Below are positions 10,228 through 18,724 of a stretch of DNA of 64,000 nt, piece by piece (positions within the stretch are counted from its first letter, which is position 1; every line of letters starts with the position of its first letter). The DNA is from Pseudoflavitalea sp. G-6-1-2. GTDB taxonomy: Bacteria > Bacteroidota > Bacteroidia > Chitinophagales > Chitinophagaceae. The DNA lies in assembly GCF_012927185.1 (NCBI RefSeq), contig NZ_JABBGB010000002.1:434001-498000 (forward strand). The letters are read 5' to 3'. The notes under the pieces are model-generated. The model was given only the letters and a program-made list of their open reading frames with translations. It was not told the origin of the DNA and searched no databases. Made by a program: the position numbers and the translations under genes.

Positions 10228-10260
10228 GAGGGAGGTTTAACAAAGACCTCCCTCTTTTAT
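10228..10260 (+). terminator. intrinsic terminator of the beta-helix gene
   Basis: A 9-bp perfect stem (GAGGGAGGT, 10228-10236, with 10246-10254) and a 9-nt loop, followed by TTTTAT, 27 bases after the stop codon. Confidence 0.85.
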
Positions 10261-10300
10261 TTACCCGGTTTCCATTATTTTTACATACCGTAAAATCGGC

Positions 10301-10891
10301 ATGTCGACAACCAGCCCACTATACCATCAGTTCCAGCAAGAGTTCTCGCGCTTTTATGAACCACTGTGCCAGTATGCCTATACATTAGTGAAAGAAATGA
10401 ATGTTTGTGAAGACATCGTTCAGGATATTTTCATGCATGTATGGGAGAAGAAGCAAAGCCTCGTGGGCAATGAAGGCATCCGGTACTATCTCTACACAGC
10501 TGTGCGAAACAACTGCCTCACCTGGCTGCAACGCAACAAAAAGCAGATGGTAACTGCATTAACGGGGCAGGAAACCATTGCCACGGAGCAGGTGCACCTC
10601 TCGCCGGAGAAAGCGGAAACAGATTTTATGGCATTGCTGAAATCTGCGCTCGACAAGCTGCCACCCAAATGCCGCGAAGTATTCGTACTCAGCCGGATGG
10701 GCAAGCTCACCTATCAGGAAATTGCTGATTCACAAGGCATTTCTGTGAAAACTGTAGAGAATCAGATGGGAAAAGCACTGAAGATATTAAGACTTTTTAT
10801 AAAGGAACGGCAGGTTTACCTTTCGGTTTTCCTCCTTTCTGCGTTTTATTCGTTCATGGAAATAGGGGTTCAACACTATTTTCTGTTATAG
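10301..10891 (+). CDS. ECF-type RNA polymerase sigma-70 factor
   Basis: 196 residues. Region 2 (~15-80) contains YTLVKEMNVCEDIVQDIFMHVWEK, and region 4 (~125-180) contains LPPKCREVFVLSRMGKLTYQEIA and SVKTVENQMGKALKILR. This is the sigma subfamily expanded in Bacteroidota and paired with FecR regulators. An unusual hydrophobic C-terminal tail (~178-196, LSVFLLSAFYSFMEIG) follows region 4; such tails occur in this subfamily and might bind the membrane anti-sigma partner. The FecR gene follows after 18 bases. Confidence 0.93.
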   Translation: MSTTSPLYHQFQQEFSRFYEPLCQYAYTLVKEMNVCEDIVQDIFMHVWEKKQSLVGNEGIRYYLYTAVRNNCLTWLQRNKKQMVTALTGQETIATEQVHLSPEKAETDFMALLKSALDKLPPKCREVFVLSRMGKLTYQEIADSQGISVKTVENQMGKALKILRLFIKERQVYLSVFLLSAFYSFMEIGVQHYFLL

Positions 10892-10909
10892 TTTTATCGC
10901 AAGCACGTT

Positions 10910-11884
10910 ATGATAGACGACCAGATAGCTGATATTATTGCCCGCCAATTGAATGGAACTGCCACCCCGCAAGACCTGGCAGAATTGCAGCAATGGCTGG
11001 ATGCCGATGCATCGCATCGCCATGAATACGAACAGATGCAGCTCATCTGGGATAAAGGCGCTACCATGCATGACACTCCCACATTCGATACCATTGCAGC
11101 CTGGAATAAAGTAGATACAGGCATTCGCCAAAAAGAACAGCAGCAACCCGCTATGGTATTCCCGCTGAAGAGGCTGGCTGTTGCCGTAGTATTCCTCGGC
11201 GTGGTATTCGGCGGTTGGTATCTCTGGAATCGTACACAGAACAACACACAAACCATAATCGCAGCCGAAGGCAATACCCCTGTTACTTTGCCAGATGGCA
11301 CACAGGTAACCCTGCGCAAAGGCAGCAGCATCGGGTATGATAAAGACTTTGCAGGTACTTTCAGGAAAGTGCAGCTGAAAGGCGAAGCTTTCTTTGAAGT
11401 TGAACCAATGGAAAAGAAACCATTCCTCATCTCCACCGATTACTCCACTATAAAGGTACTGGGCACTTCCTTCCTTGTTCATTCAACCGACCTGGGAGAC
11501 GAAGTGATCGTGAGCACCGGAAGGGTAAGTTTTGCCGGAAAACAGAAAGAAGCGCCACAGGTGATACTTTCAGCCGGACAAAAAGCCGTGCTCACCGGTA
11601 ACGATCTTCAACAGGCTGCTGTATCGGATTCCAATTTCCTTTCATGGAAAACAGGTCTCCTCAATTTCAGCAATACGCCGCTCATGGAAGCGCTGGAGGA
11701 GATTGCCGACTACTACGGCATCGAAATTTCTGTAGCTCCCGCCATCCAGTCCGAAGCCCTGAAAATGCACCTCACCGCCAAATTCGACAAACAACCACTC
11801 ACTGAAGTGCTGGAAGAAGTAAAACTGTTTACGGGTCTGGAAACCAGCACAGAAGTCAATAAAATTATATTTCATAAAAAATAA
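10910..11884 (+). CDS. FecR-family anti-sigma factor
   Basis: 324 residues. The cytoplasmic N-terminus (~1-80) would bind the sigma factor; one membrane helix at ~82-104 (LAVAVVFLGVVFGGWYLW); then the periplasmic FecR domain (~115-215, with TLPDGTQVTLRKGSSI and GEAFFEV). A C-terminal domain (~245-324) matches the DUF4974 pattern (LSWKTGLLNFSNTPLMEALEEIADYYG). Known role: it holds the sigma factor until a signal from the STN domain of the cognate TonB receptor arrives. Second gene of the sigma-FecR-receptor operon. Confidence 0.93.
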   Translation: MIDDQIADIIARQLNGTATPQDLAELQQWLDADASHRHEYEQMQLIWDKGATMHDTPTFDTIAAWNKVDTGIRQKEQQQPAMVFPLKRLAVAVVFLGVVFGGWYLWNRTQNNTQTIIAAEGNTPVTLPDGTQVTLRKGSSIGYDKDFAGTFRKVQLKGEAFFEVEPMEKKPFLISTDYSTIKVLGTSFLVHSTDLGDEVIVSTGRVSFAGKQKEAPQVILSAGQKAVLTGNDLQQAAVSDSNFLSWKTGLLNFSNTPLMEALEEIADYYGIEISVAPAIQSEALKMHLTAKFDKQPLTEVLEEVKLFTGLETSTEVNKIIFHKK

Positions 11885-11951
11885 GACGGAAAATCCACGG
11901 AATTCAGCAAATTGCCCCTCCTAAACCACGGCCACCGGGTTTTGGCTTTAC

Positions 11952-14531
11952 ATGAAGGGTCTACTTTTCACAATATTTATTCTGACTGGCTGCATTGGCT
12001 TCCACCGGGCTAATGCGCAGCAACGTTTATTGACCACACCCTTCAGTGCGTTTACAGACAAAGCATCCATCCGCTCGTTCTTAGAAGATATCAGCCTGCA
12101 TAGCAAGGTAATTATCGAATACACATCTTCGGCTATTGATACAGGTAAGATTGTCACCATCAGCGGCAAACCCGCTACCATCGGTGCATTGCTGCAACAG
12201 GTATTGCGTGGCCAGCTGATAAGGGTGGTGGAAAGAAACAACAAACTCATTCTTGCTCCCAACTCCACCGCATTGCCCGATGATGCATTGCTGAACAGTT
12301 ACACCATTTTCGGCATCGTAAAAGATGAAACCAGCGGAGAGCCGCTCCCCGATGCTACCATCTGGGATCCTGTTCACCGAAAAGGCACACTGGCCAATCA
12401 GCATGGCTATTTCACCCTCGTAATCCCCGAAGGGAAACAGACCATTCAGATCACCTATGCCGGATACACGCCGATGGTGCTGAACATCGCCGATCTGCAA
12501 CAGGATATGCGGCGCGATATACGCCTGCAGCCCGTTCCTGCCATCGCCGAAGTAATTGTAGCCGAAGTGCCCCGGCAGAAAAGAGAAGGCGCCGATAAAG
12601 TGAATGCAGAAGATTACAACAACGTACTCGGCGAACCCGATGTACTTCGCTCATTGTATCAGCTTCCCGGCGTGAAGAACGTAGCCGATATTCCCAACGG
12701 CATTCTCGTGCGGGGAGGTAATCCCGGAGAGAACTTGTTTTTGCTCGATGGCAATCCCGTATTCAATCCCATGCACCTGCTGGGTTCGTTGCCGATCGTA
12801 AACAAGACCTCGCTGAAGTCGATGTACATTTACAAAAGCAATTTTCCGAGCCGCTTCGGAGGTGGACTCAGTTCTGTAATGGATGTAAGCACCAAAGACG
12901 GCAATATGAAGCAGTGGCAGGGCGAGATCAATGCAGGCGTACTCGCAGGCTCCTTCACCATCGAAGGTCCATTGAAAAAAGACCGCACTGCCATCATGCT
13001 CAGCTTCCGTCATAGCTGGATCAATCCGCTCCTGCGACTCACCAACAGCAGCATCCTCCTCAATTTCTACGATGTTCAAATGAAGGTGACGCATATACTT
13101 TCGAAGAAAGATAAACTGATGTTCAATATCTACAGCGGAGACGATAACCTCAAACTGTCTGAAGCGAATATCAATAACCGCCACCAGTGGGGAAATAAAA
13201 ACCTTGCACTCAGCTGGAACAGACTGCTCGGCGCCAATGCGTTCATCAATACATCGCTGAACATGAGCAGCTACAACAATATTGCAGGCTTCAGGTATTC
13301 TCTGTACGACAGTTCAGGATCGATAGTGCAGAACAAAGTATACAATATCTTTTCATCGATCAGGCAATACAATATCCGCAGTGTACTTGAGTATTCGCCC
13401 ACCAATAACTGGAGAATGAATTTCGGCGCGAAGTACTCAGCTACGCGCATCAAGCCATTCACGCGAACGGTAACGCAGGATTTTATCGATGACCCCGATG
13501 AGTTCAGCGCCTTCCCTACTCTCACTTACCGCGAAGCTGTGTTGTTCTACGAATCTGAATTCAGACTCGGAAAAAAACTCACTGTACGCCCGGGTTTACA
13601 TTTTTCCAATTACACACACGGTAATTTTGCATTCAGTTCCTGGCAGCCCAGATTTTATGCGGCTTACAGAATCGACGGACATAATCAGGTAAGTCTTGCC
13701 TGGAGCCAGATGGCGCAGTACCTGCATCAGGTTACCAATCCTTACATGGGTGTTAACAGTGATGCATGGGTCCCTTCTACGCGCAAGCTGGAACCCGAAG
13801 AGAGCCGGATGTTCAATCTTGGTTATCTCTACAATCACCCTAATTTCGGCACCTTCAGCGCCGAACTGTATTACAAGAAACTCTACAACGTTACCAACTA
13901 TATCGAAGGCAAGAATCTGTTCCTGAACAACCGAAGCTGGGAGCAATCCATTCAAACAGGTAAAGGATGGAGCTATGGTTCGGAGTTCATGTACGTTAAG
14001 AAAACTCCGAAGTGGAGAGCACAGATCAGCTATACACTTTCCTGGAACTGGCGTCAGTTCAAATACGTGAATAAGGGAAACAAATTCCCTTTCAAGTACG
14101 ATCGTCGTCACGATCTCAATCTGGCAGTATCGTATCAGGTAGGCAAAAGATGGAACTGTGCTGCATTGTGGAGCTGGGCTACGGGTGATGTGTTCACGCT
14201 CCCCAGTCTTGTTTATCCCGATTTTGATGATGCGCAGCAGATCAAAGATCCGCGTTCGCCCGACGAATACCGGTTGATCTATCAGGGCACCAATGCACAT
14301 CCGTACAGAACGCCATCGTATCACAGGCTCGATGTATCGGCAGGCTTCCATCATCTGGTGAACAAAAAACTTCCTGCAAAACTGATCATGGGAATTTACA
14401 ACGTGTACGGAGCGCCCAGCCAGTACGTGTACGATCTGGAAGGTACGCTGGGCAAGCGTTCGCTGGTGGTTACCACCAAGTACCAGTTTTTCGACATTAC
14501 ACCTTATGTAGCTTACAATATCAATTTCTGA
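11952..14531 (+). CDS. TonB-dependent outer membrane receptor with STN signalling domain
   Basis: 859 residues. Signal peptide 1-23; STN-like domain ~28-105 (FLEDISLHSKVIIEY...GALLQQVLRGQ); carboxypeptidase-regulatory-like domain ~115-195; plug ~220-320 (VRGGNPGENLFLLDGNPVFNP); 22-strand barrel to the C-terminus. The STN domain and the FecR gene directly upstream point to ligand-sensed transcription of this operon. The neighbour is a DUF4249 lipoprotein rather than a SusD-like protein, so the substrate is probably not a simple glycan; it is unknown. Confidence 0.92.
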   Translation: MKGLLFTIFILTGCIGFHRANAQQRLLTTPFSAFTDKASIRSFLEDISLHSKVIIEYTSSAIDTGKIVTISGKPATIGALLQQVLRGQLIRVVERNNKLILAPNSTALPDDALLNSYTIFGIVKDETSGEPLPDATIWDPVHRKGTLANQHGYFTLVIPEGKQTIQITYAGYTPMVLNIADLQQDMRRDIRLQPVPAIAEVIVAEVPRQKREGADKVNAEDYNNVLGEPDVLRSLYQLPGVKNVADIPNGILVRGGNPGENLFLLDGNPVFNPMHLLGSLPIVNKTSLKSMYIYKSNFPSRFGGGLSSVMDVSTKDGNMKQWQGEINAGVLAGSFTIEGPLKKDRTAIMLSFRHSWINPLLRLTNSSILLNFYDVQMKVTHILSKKDKLMFNIYSGDDNLKLSEANINNRHQWGNKNLALSWNRLLGANAFINTSLNMSSYNNIAGFRYSLYDSSGSIVQNKVYNIFSSIRQYNIRSVLEYSPTNNWRMNFGAKYSATRIKPFTRTVTQDFIDDPDEFSAFPTLTYREAVLFYESEFRLGKKLTVRPGLHFSNYTHGNFAFSSWQPRFYAAYRIDGHNQVSLAWSQMAQYLHQVTNPYMGVNSDAWVPSTRKLEPEESRMFNLGYLYNHPNFGTFSAELYYKKLYNVTNYIEGKNLFLNNRSWEQSIQTGKGWSYGSEFMYVKKTPKWRAQISYTLSWNWRQFKYVNKGNKFPFKYDRRHDLNLAVSYQVGKRWNCAALWSWATGDVFTLPSLVYPDFDDAQQIKDPRSPDEYRLIYQGTNAHPYRTPSYHRLDVSAGFHHLVNKKLPAKLIMGIYNVYGAPSQYVYDLEGTLGKRSLVVTTKYQFFDITPYVAYNINF

Positions 14532-15574
14532 TGCAAAGGAAAAAGTACATATTTCATGCTTTGATGCTGCTTCTGCTGCTACCGGCTTTTTCCTGCAGGA
14601 AGAATTTCATTCCCGATGCCAGTGAAGACGATAAACTGGTGATCCTCTCCGAAGCAACAGCAGGCGATCTGGTAAGGATCCCTATCGGACGAACCATCCG
14701 CGCAGGTGCGGGCAATCTGCTGCAATTCGAAAAAGTGAACGACGCCACTGTGGTGCTAACCGAAGAACACGGCGGCAAATGGTTGCTGAAAGCAGATAAA
14801 TCACCACAGTTTGAAAACAATCCCACTTCTGTTTTTACTGTTAAACATTATTTCAAGCCCGGCGGCAACTATACGCTGGAAGTAAGCCATCCTGTATTGG
14901 GTGCAGCAAGAGCGAACACCATCATCCCCGCACCCGTAAATATCGAAAAGCTCGATACCAGCAGCAACGTACATCAGCTTAAACCTGTACTGCAGGTTAA
15001 ACTCAAATTGGTTGATCTTGCCGAAACGCAGGAACTGTATGTAATCGAAGCATTGAAGCAGGTGCTGAAAGTTCGTACCACTTTCAGTTACAAAGGAACC
15101 AAATACGATATGGCTACCGAAGTAGCTCAAACACTCTATGCACAGGTGAAGTCGGAACCCGGCGTAAAATTGGTGAAAGATACTGTTGCTCAGCAAAAGT
15201 TCCTTCGGCTCGATCTGTACACCAATGATAAGAATATCGACAATATCCGTTTCGATAATCCCGACAATCCATACCGCAGGATCTTCTTAACCGATTCTCA
15301 TTTCGAGAACAACAAATACGAACTGAATTTCGGCATCGATAAAACGTATTTCACTACAGACTCTACTGAACTGAAAGGCCGTGTGTTGCTGCAGATAAAA
15401 TCGGTGAGCAGAGAGTTGTACAGGTATCTGGTTACTTACGAAAAATACAAGACGGATTTCGGATCTGTTCCTGCCAATGAACTGATCTCTCCTGTGGGCA
15501 ATATCCAATCCGGACTTGGTGTATTCGGCGGAAGCTCCCAGATCGAAAAACGCTATTATTTCGATGAGCTGTAA
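14531..15574 (+). CDS. DUF4249-family lipoprotein
   Basis: 347 residues, ATG overlapping the receptor stop by one base (TGATG), so translationally coupled. The signal peptide ends LLPAFSC, a lipobox with Cys22 as acylation site. The body (LVILSEATAGDLVRIPIGRTI...VTLTEEHGG-like) is typical of DUF4249, a Bacteroidota family almost always found beside TonB receptors. Likely an outer membrane accessory lipoprotein binding the receptor's substrate; the biochemical role is undescribed. Confidence 0.85.
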   Translation: MQRKKYIFHALMLLLLLPAFSCRKNFIPDASEDDKLVILSEATAGDLVRIPIGRTIRAGAGNLLQFEKVNDATVVLTEEHGGKWLLKADKSPQFENNPTSVFTVKHYFKPGGNYTLEVSHPVLGAARANTIIPAPVNIEKLDTSSNVHQLKPVLQVKLKLVDLAETQELYVIEALKQVLKVRTTFSYKGTKYDMATEVAQTLYAQVKSEPGVKLVKDTVAQQKFLRLDLYTNDKNIDNIRFDNPDNPYRRIFLTDSHFENNKYELNFGIDKTYFTTDSTELKGRVLLQIKSVSRELYRYLVTYEKYKTDFGSVPANELISPVGNIQSGLGVFGGSSQIEKRYYFDEL

Positions 15575-15585
15575 GATCACTGCAC

Positions 15586-15615
15586 AAAAAAACCGGACCT
15601 GAAAAGCAGGCCCGG
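15586..15615. terminator. shared terminator between convergent genes
   Basis: The stem CCGGACCT/AGGCCCGG (15593-15600 with 15608-15615, one A-C mismatch) is flanked on the left by seven A residues, which give a T-run on the minus strand. It serves the TPR gene ending at 15645 and, more weakly, the DUF4249 gene. Confidence 0.65.
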
Positions 15616-15644
15616 CGTTTATTTCAGAAAGTTGATATTACTTC

Positions 15645-16673
15645 TTACAATCCTGTTGGCATTTTCTTCTCTGTACGCTGTTTAGCCAAACCGGGATCGA
15701 GTTCGATGGCTTTATCGCACAATTGTTGTCCTTTTTCTTTCTCTCCTTTTTTCTGGTATGCCATTCCGATCATGTAGAGCGCGTTGGCGTTTTTGGCATC
15801 GATGCTGAAGATCTTATCCCATGTATCGATGGCTTCCTGCCACTTGCCTGCTTTGTACCATGCTTCGCCGATGGTGTAGATGAGTTCCTTATCACCGGGT
15901 CTGTTCTTCAGCATCTGGTTCATGATCTCCATGCCTTTTTCCAGTTGCCCTGTATTGAGGTAGGCGTTGCCAAGGTTTTCGAGATAATCGTTTGTTTTTT
16001 TGTAGCCCTTAGCTCCGGCGCGTTCGAGCCAGTAAACGGCTTTCTTGTCGTCGGGAATGGCGTAGAAGGTGAGTCCGGCTTCATACATCCAGGTGGCGTT
16101 GGACGAATCGCGCTCCAGCGCCTGTTCGTAGCAGCCTGCCGCCTTTTTGTAATTGCTCATTTCAACGAGTGCGCGTGCAGCGATGTAAGGCGTTTCTGCT
16201 TTCTTAGGATCGTCTCTGAAAGCGAGCTCGCAGAATCTCAAAGCATCACCATATCGCTCCAGTTCGTAATTGGCCTTTGCCATCAGAAAGTTCACGGGCT
16301 GAGTGCTTTTCAGCTGCTTCATCTTATCGGCATACTTGATTACTTCTTCCCACTTGCGCGTGTTGATGCTGAGTTGCGCGAGTTTTTCGATCACCGGCAG
16401 ATTGTTGGGATCGAGTTGCTCAACGGACAGCAATTTTTCACGGGCCTCCATGTAGCGGTTCTGCTCGAGCAGTACAGATGCAAGGTCTGTGAGGATAACA
16501 GTATTTTTCGGATTGAAAGATGAAGCCTTTATGAAGTGTTTTTCAGCTTCACGGTAGCGGCGGGCTTGTTTTTCCACCAGGCCTTTATCATGATAAAAGC
16601 CGGCGCTGTCAGACTGGCTGTATACTGCTGCGGACATTAGCAGACATCCCGCCAGCGGGAGATACTTTCGCAT
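15645..16673 (-). CDS. secreted tetratricopeptide repeat protein
   Basis: 342 residues. Signal peptide 1-19 (ending AAVYSQ), then about eight 34-residue TPR units covering almost the whole protein (for example ALYMIGMAYQKKGEKEKG near the end). TPR solenoids act as protein-binding scaffolds; here it would be periplasmic. It lies downstream of glgB but is separated by ~46 bases, so co-transcription is possible; no functional link to glucan metabolism is evident. Confidence 0.85.
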   Translation of the reverse strand: MRKYLPLAGCLLMSAAVYSQSDSAGFYHDKGLVEKQARRYREAEKHFIKASSFNPKNTVILTDLASVLLEQNRYMEAREKLLSVEQLDPNNLPVIEKLAQLSINTRKWEEVIKYADKMKQLKSTQPVNFLMAKANYELERYGDALRFCELAFRDDPKKAETPYIAARALVEMSNYKKAAGCYEQALERDSSNATWMYEAGLTFYAIPDDKKAVYWLERAGAKGYKKTNDYLENLGNAYLNTGQLEKGMEIMNQMLKNRPGDKELIYTIGEAWYKAGKWQEAIDTWDKIFSIDAKNANALYMIGMAYQKKGEKEKGQQLCDKAIELDPGLAKQRTEKKMPTGL

Positions 16674-16719
16674 GTTTCTGAGATTGGTATTGGATCAAAA
16701 GGTTACGTGTAAAGGTTGG

Positions 16720-18669
16720 TTAGCGTAAAACTATTGCTCCCAACGCTGGTAAATGTACGTTTATTTCGTAGAGGTCTTGATTTTTGTCTACCAATTTCAC
16801 GGAAATTTCAAGATTGAACACATCGCCTGAACCCCAGTATTTTCGGTCGTTGCTGTTGAATATCTCCTTCCAAACCTTCTTCCCTTTTGCATATAATTTC
16901 CAATCGTGCCGCACATTGGGTGTGAGGTTCAACACTATAAGCAAATCGTTCTCCGGCAGCTTGCCTTTTCGGCGGTAAGCGATCACGCATTCGTCGCGGT
17001 GATTGAGGTCTATCCATTCAAATCCCTGGGCATTGAACTGGTTCTCATAGAGTGCGGGCTGATTGCGCAATAAGTTGTTGAGGTCGCGCACGCAATCTTT
17101 CAATTGACGATGTGCATCGAACTGAAGCAGTGGCCATTGCAATTCAGACTTATGATTCCACTCATCGGTAGCTCCGAATTCATTGCCCATAAAGAGCAGT
17201 TTGGCACCGGGGTGAGTGAACATATAGGTGTACAATGTGCGGAGATTGGCGAATTTCTGCCATTCGTCTCCGGGCATTTTGTAGAGCATGGGGCTCTTGC
17301 CGTGCACCACTTCGTCGTGGCTGAGCGGCAGCATGAAGTTCTCGTCGTAATAATACATCATGCTGAAAGTGAATTTATCCTGAAGTCCTTTGCGGAAGAG
17401 CGGATCTGCTTTGAAATAGTCGAGGGTATCGTGCATCCAGCCCATCATCCATTTCATGCCGAAACCGAGTCCGTCGGTGTAAGTGGGTCGCGATACGCCG
17501 GGCCAGTCGGTGGCTTCTTCTGCGATAGTTTGTACATCGGGGAAGTCGCGGTAGATGGTTTCGTTGAGATCGCGGATGAAGTGGATGGCTTCGATATTGC
17601 CGTTGCCGCCGAATTCGTTGGGTTCCCATTCGCCTTCGGTGCGGCTGTAGTTGAGTTTGATCACCGAGCTCACGGCATCTACCCGGATGCCATCGATATG
17701 GAACAGTTCGAACCAGAACCGGGCACTGCTGATGAGGAAAGATTTTACTTCTCCCCTTTTGTAATTGAAGATGTAACTGTTCCAGTCGGGATGGAAACCT
17801 TTGCGCATATCGGCATACTCGTAGGTATGTGTGCCGTCGAACATATGGAGGCCGTGGGCATCGTAGGGAAAATGCGATGGCACCCAGTCGAGTATCACGC
17901 CGATGCCGGCCTGATGGAGCGCATCGATCAGTTCCATCAGCCCCTGCGGATCGCCGAAACGCGAAGTGGGTGCAAAGTATCCTGCCCCCTGGTAGCCCCA
18001 GCTGCCGTCGTAAGGGTGCTCCATTACAGGCATGAACTCCACATGCGTGAAGGCCATCTCCTGCAGGTAAGGCACCAGTTTTTCGCGTATGGTAGCGTAG
18101 GTATTGTAACTTTCTTCATCATTCTTATCCGGACGCATCCAGCTGGCCAGATGCATTTCGTATACACTCCATGGCGCGTCGATGGAGTTGCTGGCGTGGC
18201 GGTTTGCCATCCATTCCTCATCCTTCCACACATAATCCAGATTCCAGGTGATGCTTGCGGTTTGTGGACGGCGTTCCCAGAAGTTTGCGTAGGGATCGCC
18301 CTTATCGAGTTGTACGCCTTTGTATCCGTGAATATGGTATTTGTAGACCTCACCCTTATGCATATGCGGAATAAAGCCTTCCCAGATGCCGCTGCTGTCT
18401 TTTCGTACAAAGAGCGGATGAGCTTCATTATTCCAGTTGTTGAAATTGCCTGTAACAGCAACGTAGGTTGCGTTAGGCGCCCATACGGCGAAATAATAGC
18501 CTGTTATGCCCAGCACTGTTGCTTCGTGAGAGCCAAGCAGCTGGTACATCCTGTAATTGGTGCCCTGCTGGTAGTTGCGGATATCTTCGTCGGTGAATAA
18601 GGAGTAATTCCACACCGGTTTGGTGCTGTCGATAAAATGTTCTTCCTCGTACTTCAAGGGTGGTACCAA
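16720..18669 (-). CDS. glgB: 1,4-alpha-glucan branching enzyme
   Basis: 649 residues. An N-terminal CBM48 (~50-145) is followed by a GH13 barrel: nucleophile D331 in GIRVDAVSS, acid/base Glu in IAEEATDWP (384/385), and the transition-state Asp in SHDEVVHGK; the C-terminal beta domain closes the protein. It makes alpha-1,6 branches in glycogen. No ATG precedes the conserved N-terminal region; an in-frame stop lies two codons upstream, so the start must be TTG at 18669 (or TTG at 18657). It lies 55 bases after the amylase gene, in the same orientation as glgA and glgC. Confidence 0.96.
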   Translation of the reverse strand: MVPPLKYEEEHFIDSTKPVWNYSLFTDEDIRNYQQGTNYRMYQLLGSHEATVLGITGYYFAVWAPNATYVAVTGNFNNWNNEAHPLFVRKDSSGIWEGFIPHMHKGEVYKYHIHGYKGVQLDKGDPYANFWERRPQTASITWNLDYVWKDEEWMANRHASNSIDAPWSVYEMHLASWMRPDKNDEESYNTYATIREKLVPYLQEMAFTHVEFMPVMEHPYDGSWGYQGAGYFAPTSRFGDPQGLMELIDALHQAGIGVILDWVPSHFPYDAHGLHMFDGTHTYEYADMRKGFHPDWNSYIFNYKRGEVKSFLISSARFWFELFHIDGIRVDAVSSVIKLNYSRTEGEWEPNEFGGNGNIEAIHFIRDLNETIYRDFPDVQTIAEEATDWPGVSRPTYTDGLGFGMKWMMGWMHDTLDYFKADPLFRKGLQDKFTFSMMYYYDENFMLPLSHDEVVHGKSPMLYKMPGDEWQKFANLRTLYTYMFTHPGAKLLFMGNEFGATDEWNHKSELQWPLLQFDAHRQLKDCVRDLNNLLRNQPALYENQFNAQGFEWIDLNHRDECVIAYRRKGKLPENDLLIVLNLTPNVRHDWKLYAKGKKVWKEIFNSNDRKYWGSGDVFNLEISVKLVDKNQDLYEINVHLPALGAIVLR

Positions 18670-18724
18670 TGTTCAAGGTTTTACGGTACTTAAAGATACA
18701 GGAATTATGATACCGATTGCATCG

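Noticed and set aside
17104-18600. 498-codon open frame on the + strand
   Set aside because: It is antisense to glgB, whose catalytic motifs are complete; the frame arises from the codon bias of the real gene.
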